Below, in pieces: positions 58,715 to 64,000 of a stretch of 64,000 bases of DNA. Under the pieces are notes generated by a model. The model did not search any database, had not been told where the DNA came from, and saw nothing but the letters and a program-made list of their open reading frames with translations. The DNA comes from Antedon mediterranea (lineage: Eukaryota > Echinodermata > Crinoidea > Comatulida > Antedonidae), in the NCBI RefSeq assembly GCF_964355755.1, contig NC_092672.1, positions 34,592,501 to 34,656,500 of the forward strand, written 5' to 3'. Every line of letters begins with the position of its first letter. Within the stretch, counting starts at the first letter, position 1. A program made the position numbers and the translations under genes.

Positions 58715-58878
58715 AGCCGATTTTCCACTAGGCGAATTTATTCGCGCAAATCAAAACCGTCAGCTTAGGCCTATACGCATGCGTAGAGAAGGATTTTGGA
58801 AGATGTAAACATAAATATGCATGTGCATAAGCTGGCGCTTTTGATTCGCGCCAAACAAATTTGCCTAGTAGAAAATGA
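58715..58878. mobile_element. MITE family C copy
   Basis: TTAA at 58711-58714, CCGATTTTCCACTAGGCGAA to AAATTTGCCTAGTAGAAAAT. Inner arms hold ACGCATGCGT. Confidence 0.85.
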
Positions 58879-60640
58879 TGACATGACCTCTTCCCACCAC
58901 CCCGACGATTAAATCTCCGAATTATTTAATTTATTTGAAAAGGTGTATATAAATCCTAAGTCCGTTTTCACATTATTGTAGTAATATATATAATATGTAT
59001 ATAGTAATAGATGTAATATAACTATATGTAAAATGATCCATAAAATAACAAAAATAAAGATATTTATTATATATGTAAATTGCTATTATAGGCCTATTTA
59101 TGGGATTTGTCTTTCGTATGTTATAACCCAAGTTGATAGAAGTACATTATATTAATTATTAAATAAATACTGTGTTGTATTATTTTGTACGTGTCAAATC
59201 AATACACTCATTATGACCAAATACTTTACTGTAAATATCTATCCAAATACTTACTGTAAACAAACCATCCTGCCATAAACAGAAAAAAATGGAAACAAAT
59301 TGTGGAAAGCGTAATTTCGGAAGACGGAAAACGTTAGCAACAAATATGTATCTATTATTCTATCTATGCCAATTGTATTGCTTCTCTCTTCAAACAATTG
59401 CTTAAAACCCCAACTCTTTCGCATGCATATGAAATGACGTAATTTCCACTCAAATCAATTCATATTAAAATCTGTCGTTATCATCAATTCACCAACAACA
59501 TATTAATACTTGGTAAGTCTTATTATAAAGTATGTATATTGTTTAAAAAAGAAGAAACACGAGACAAGAACAAGAACTTATTGAATGTTTTATGACAATT
59601 AGCGACAATCTAGTTGTACTGTAGCGTCTTTCAACAAATATCATTTTATTTATTTCCGTTGTGAAATCCTCCTTTATTCAGCGGTTAGTGTGATTCTAAA
59701 TCAGATTTCAGCTGGGGATGCATTATATCCAGTTCAATTCCCCTGTTTTCATTATTATTATATAATAAACCGAATCCAATATTACGTCGGTTACACTGTA
59801 AAGTCCAACATTCTCGCGCGCCCTTTATTTTCGCGACTTTCGCGATTGAACAACGATCGCAAAAAAGTAATTACAATTCTACCTTTATGACAAGCTATAA
59901 ATTAGACTTTAAAAAAAAAGCACAGTTACATGTGTAAACAAGTTTGTGATTTTAATTAATATACAATTGGTTTTGTATATAGAGGATTTAACAACAAAAA
60001 AGAATGTTAAGAAGTAAATACTAAATTGTATTAATGTTTAGTAATTCAGAAAACAAAAATACTAAATGAATGCTAATGTTTACTGATGGAATGATACTAA
60101 AGGTTAAAATTATGATATTAATGAGGGGAAAAACAGATAATAATGAAAAAAGCGTAGTAAATATTTGGAAATTATGTAATGAAACATTAAATGAATAAAG
60201 GTGGTGGTGATGAACCACAAAAGATAAAAACAGTTATAAATTAAATTAGATGAAGATAGAGAGAGTGTGATGGTTTGTGGGGGGGGGGGGGGGAGTTTAC
60301 CTTAGAAACCAGACGAGAGGTTGTGATTATGATTTTTAGTAAATTACCATGTGACGAATATATCTCACAAAGCAACAATGACCAACGCAAAGTGTAATTT
60401 AAAAAAAAGGAGATTTTTATGGGGTAAATTTGCTAAGAACGGTAATGCGGTTATTGGAAGGTGATCTTCTTAAAACACCTTAATAGATATAAATTGATAA
60501 ATATTGGACACTGGTGTAAAAATGATTTATATAATGACGTCATGCTGGTGTAGTACGCACGTAAATGAAGGTGGTTGTTGACCGGGAAAATTAATCAGTT
60601 TGTTTGAAATACTCGAATTTTCACACGAACTATAATTCAG

Positions 60641-60781
60641 TATGTGCCCAAATATGGTAGTGATACGCCCAAATATGGTAGTGATATGCCCAAATATGGT
60701 ATTGATATGACATCATTGAGTCCATATATGGGCACATCACATTTTTGTCACATAAGTGTGATAGTCTAGATAGACAGAGCT
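60641..60781. mobile_element. MITE family A copy, left end replaced
   Basis: Three 21-bp units of the TGCCCAAATATGGTAGTGAT type at the left, then GGCACATCACATTTTTGTCA and CTAGATAGACAGAGCTTAA. The left terminal motif is missing. Confidence 0.75.
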
Positions 60782-60890
60782 TAATATGCATATTGTGTCG
60801 TTGCTGTAATCGAAGAAACTGTCGATGAATCGAGTTACGAAGCGCGTACGAATGTCAACGCATGCGCACAAACTAATTCATATGTTATAA

Positions 60891-61026
60891 ATCTCTGTCT
60901 ACACTATCAAACTTTATGTGACAAAAATCTGATGTGACCATATATGGACACGATAACGTCATATCACTAACATATTTGGGCACATAACATTTTTGTGTCA
61001 CAAAGTTTGATAGTGTAGACAGAGCT
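60891..61026. mobile_element. MITE family A copy
   Basis: ATCTCTGTCTACACTATC to TTTGATAGTGTAGACAGAGC. Lies 300 bp before the LINE fragment. Confidence 0.85.
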
Positions 61027-61328
61027 TTCGTCGTAAATGGAAATCTATCGTAGTACCGTACCACACCTATTGAAAATCACGATGACCTCAGGCTTGTGAT
61101 TCATTTCAAGTTAAGTTCAAATCAATAAATATGTATTTCAAAATTACACATTTCATCAAAACAAACGATAAATATAATTACAGATTTAAAAGTTACGTGA
61201 TGTGCGTTTTATCGGCATAATTTAAAGTAGAATTTTGAATTATTATTGAACGAGAAAATAGATTTTAATCTGCAAATCAAAAAGTTCACAAGATTGACTA
61301 AACCAAACCTGAGAATAAATAGGCCTAT

Positions 61329-62216
61329 GTGGATATTGGATACAGCGTTCTGTCTATAGTAAAATATGCAGATGACACAGTCATCACTGGATACATTACT
61401 GGCAATGATGAAACAAGCTATAGACAACTAGGATGTGATTTTTATCACTGGTGCTGCAATAACAACCTGAAACTAAACATAAAGAAAACAAAAGAAATGC
61501 AAATTGATTTTAGGAAAATTAAAGAACCCTTAGAACCTCTGATTATAAATGAAAATGAGATTGAAGTAGTAAATGAGTACAAATATCTGGGTTGTATAAT
61601 TGACAATAAGCTAAATTGGATAAATAATGTAAATAAAGCCACATGCAAAGCCAACCAAAGGATGTTTATTTTAAGAAAAATTAAGTACCTACAAATTGAC
61701 AAAACTATACTTAAATTGTTTTATAACTCTGTAATTCTCAGTGTAATACTTTTTTGTAATGTTTGTTTTTATGGTAATTCAATGCAAAAAGATAAAATTA
61801 AACTTAATCGAATAGGAAATAGAGCAATTAGACTAGTAGGAGAGCACTTACCTGATGTTGAATCCTTGTATAAAGAAAATGTGTTAAAAAAAGTAAAAAG
61901 TATCATTGATGATGAAACACATCCTCTTCACAAACAATTTGCTCTCATGAATTCTGGCATAAGACTACGTGCACTTAATACCAAAACAAAACGGTTTAGG
62001 TGCTCGTTTGTACCTAATGCTATACACTTATATAACTCCAGAGTACAAAGGTAAAATGTAACCGATAATTTTTATCTAATTTTAACAATTTTTAGCCTCT
62101 TAACTTTTTGTGTGTGTTTTTGTAAATTGTATTTTATATTTTTGTATTTTGCCAGTTTTCAAATCACATTTCTGTTTTTTAAATGGACAATAAAGTATAT
62201 ATGACTATGACTATGA
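61329..62216 (+). pseudogene. 5'-truncated non-LTR retrotransposon (CR1/L2-like) reverse-transcriptase fragment
   Basis: A 241-residue open frame begins inside the reverse-transcriptase domain: KYADDTVITGY holds the catalytic YADD motif. It continues with WCCNNNLKLNIKKTKEMQ and EYKYLGCIIDNKLNW, the usual sequence after motif C in LINE reverse transcriptases, and ends with FVPNAIHLYNSRVQR and a stop at 62052-62054. The 3' tail (62055-62216) is T-rich and closes with ATAAAG and a short ATGACT-type hexamer run, as in LINEs that end in a microsatellite rather than poly(A). No endonuclease or upstream fingers/palm are present, so the copy is 5'-truncated and cannot move itself. The surviving frame has no internal stop, which suggests a fairly young insertion. 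The clade (CR1, L2 or Crack) is a guess. Confidence 0.85.
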
Positions 62217-62217
62217 C

Positions 62218-62348
62218 TACACTATCAAACTTTATGTGAAAAAAAATGTGATGCGCCCATTATATGGACATCATGATGTCATTTCACTACCATATTTTGG
62301 CACATCTCACTTTTTTTGTCAAACTAGTTTGATAGTGTAGACAGAGCT
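62218..62348. mobile_element. MITE family A copy fused to the LINE 3' tail
   Basis: Begins at CTACACTATCAAACTTTATG immediately after the LINE's ATGACT run, so its own first 8-10 bases are missing; the right end TTTGATAGTGTAGACAGAGC with TTAA is intact. Confidence 0.8.
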
Positions 62349-62576
62349 TAAGGAAAACAATCAATACAAGTGAGATCGAAATGTTCAAGACTTGTATTTA
62401 TATAATGGCGACTTATATGCAGCTGAGGGAAGTCATTCTGTGTACGCTAAAAACCGTGACCGTGTACAGAATGACTTTAAGACATAATGGCGTAAAAATG
62501 AAAGGTCTCTAAGAATAATATAACAGTGTGAATCAATTGATAAAGAGAAATAAAAGAGATGCAGAAAAGTACAGAA

Positions 62577-62675
62577 TCAAAACTTTATGTGACAAAAGAA
62601 TGTGATGTGCCCATATATAGACATAATGATGTCATATCACTACCGTATTTGGGCATATCACTACCATATCTGGGT
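62577..62675. mobile_element. MITE family A partial copy
   Basis: CAAAACTTTATGTGACAAAA to TATCACTACCATATCTGGG; both ends lost. Confidence 0.6.
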
Positions 62676-62679
62676 ACAA

Positions 62680-63590
62680 GATTTAAATTTACGGAGAGAC
62701 AAACTGACTGTTGGAAACGTTGGCAATGGATGTTGATCATGAACAAAATGACCGACAAACTTGAACTTGCTTTCATTTTGATAGATGAAGCGTCAAAGGG
62801 TGCTTCTCTTCGACAATGAACTTCGGCGAATTAATCAAAATGTGTAAGACATAATCATAATGTGTTAAGAAGCCGTTAAAAGCATGTATTTAATGTGATG
62901 TCATTATTAAACACAACAACACGTTTGTAATGTATAAAATGGTATGGTGTGGATTAGTTTAATGAAAGTTAAATGCACATTACTAAACACATTCATACAA
63001 GAGTTTAATACAAACACTTCATAAGTTTATTTTTGTGAGGGAAACTGTGAAGTCGATTTGGGTCTCTAGATAGGAACCTAATGACAGGGATATCGTGTAT
63101 TAAAGGTACTTGATACAGTTAGATAGGTATCTGGTAGACTGGCAACAGTCTTCCCACAGAGAGTCTATTGACAGCCACAGAACCGGGTGCTATCTGGGTG
63201 AATCGACTGATATTGGTTAGCCGATGCAGAATGATAAGGACTGAAAATAGACAAGGTTATACCCCACTCTCTCCGAAAGATGCACTTGGTTCTTTTTAAG
63301 TTCACACGAGCACGGGACAGACAATATTGTTCCTATAAATACCCCATACCTATGTCCGGTCCAAGGAGTTGCTTATGTGCGGATAGGATATTATGACCGT
63401 GGTTTGAGTGGATAGAGAATCTATTTCACTCGCAACAAACAATTATAAATTCTACTCTGACTAATGGTATAGGTCTAGATATTACACTTTAAAAGACACT
63501 AAGCTGCATGCACACTTGTTTAGGTGATTTTTAATATTATTAAGAAAACGGATTCGTCTTCCGTGTGAATTGATGAAGTGTGAATGCAGC
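62680..63590. other. Unassigned sequence, no gene seen
   Basis: Less AT-rich from 63100 to 63420, with a TATA-like CTATAAATACCCC at 63336 on plus, but no exon that I can support on either strand. Confidence 0.3.
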
Positions 63591-63593
63591 TTT

Positions 63594-63804
63594 AGCTATC
63601 ATACACATCTCGAGGGTACCACCACGTGACCATTGTAGAGACATGTGAACGCACATCTGTCTGTACAATCCGCCTGAATTAGAAGTCAAGTCAAGCTATC
63701 GTGTCGTGCACGCACATCGTGAGCGTACCACCACGTGCACCATTGGTAATGTGAACGCACCAGCGTCTGTCTCTACAATCCCCCTGAATTAGATGTCAAA
63801 CTAA
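63594..63804. repeat. Two-unit tandem repeat (100 and 111 bp)
   Basis: Both units start AGCTATC and share GTACCACCACGTG, ATGTGAACGCAC, TCTGTCT, and CCTGAATTAGA. Each carries the E-box-like CACGTG. Confidence 0.8.
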
Positions 63805-64000
63805 AGCTATTTGATTTATAGATACTGAATGTAATTGCAATCAGAGAAACGTTTGTCGTGGGTGATCGTCCGTACTACAAATAATGCTACAATCATTATA
63901 CTGGTTTATAATATCAATTTAATTGACAACAGGGATGACAGCTCGGATGACAGCTAAAGTCATATACTATATATTTTTGATTGGTTTTCGAATCCACAGC

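Larger units (their letters stand above)
56782..60640. other. GPCR 3' flank and intergenic sequence
   Basis: No gene supported. Contains AATAAA-type words at 57198 and 57683 that could end the receptor mRNA, a MITE C copy (58715-58878), a small TIR unit (58274-58437) and a 15-G run (60279-60293). Confidence 0.45.

Noticed and set aside
63100-63420. Possible gene with TATA box at 63336
   Set aside because: No open frame or splice-consistent exon on either strand that I could support.

Overview
This is an AT-rich, intron-rich metazoan genomic window. It holds three conserved housekeeping genes with canonical GT-AG introns, one nearly intronless peptide-type GPCR, one dead LINE fragment, and a very heavy load of short palindromic TTAA-flanked repeats. 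The words TAGGCCTA and CTAG are strikingly common. I infer a marine invertebrate deuterostome, probably an echinoderm. This rests on gene similarity and repeat flavour only, so the taxon is low confidence.

Layout. From 2016 to 13141 (minus) lie 11 exons of TYW1, from the N-terminal membrane anchor through the flavodoxin domain to the radical-SAM cysteine motif; the rest of the gene lies beyond position 1. Head-to-head with it, 324 bp away, is MLEC (malectin), four coding exons on plus, 13465-18559. RAD1 (checkpoint clamp subunit) is complete on minus, eight coding exons, 21886-29897. From about 30 to 55 kb there is no convincing gene: the stretch holds several MITE families, a 1.54-kb near-perfect palindrome, a 2 x 308-bp tandem duplication, an ATC-rich microsatellite and two diverged TATA-containing duplicate modules. 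A rhodopsin-class peptide GPCR occupies 55291-56424 (plus); its last 30 codons are the first unit of a five-unit 90-bp tandem repeat that carries the stop codon. The last 7 kb holds a 5'-truncated LINE reverse-transcriptase fragment and more MITEs.

The genes are not a pathway: TYW1 makes a modified tRNA base, malectin works in ER N-glycoprotein quality control, RAD1 in the DNA-damage clamp, and the GPCR in signalling. The most unusual features are structural. In RAD1 intron 6, six tandem units each carry a copy of the exon-6 tail and its 5' splice site joined to a MITE. The GPCR tail repeat spans the stop codon, and a large fold-back palindrome lies at 36563-38100. All splice sites and proteins were read by eye from the sequence; no database search was run.
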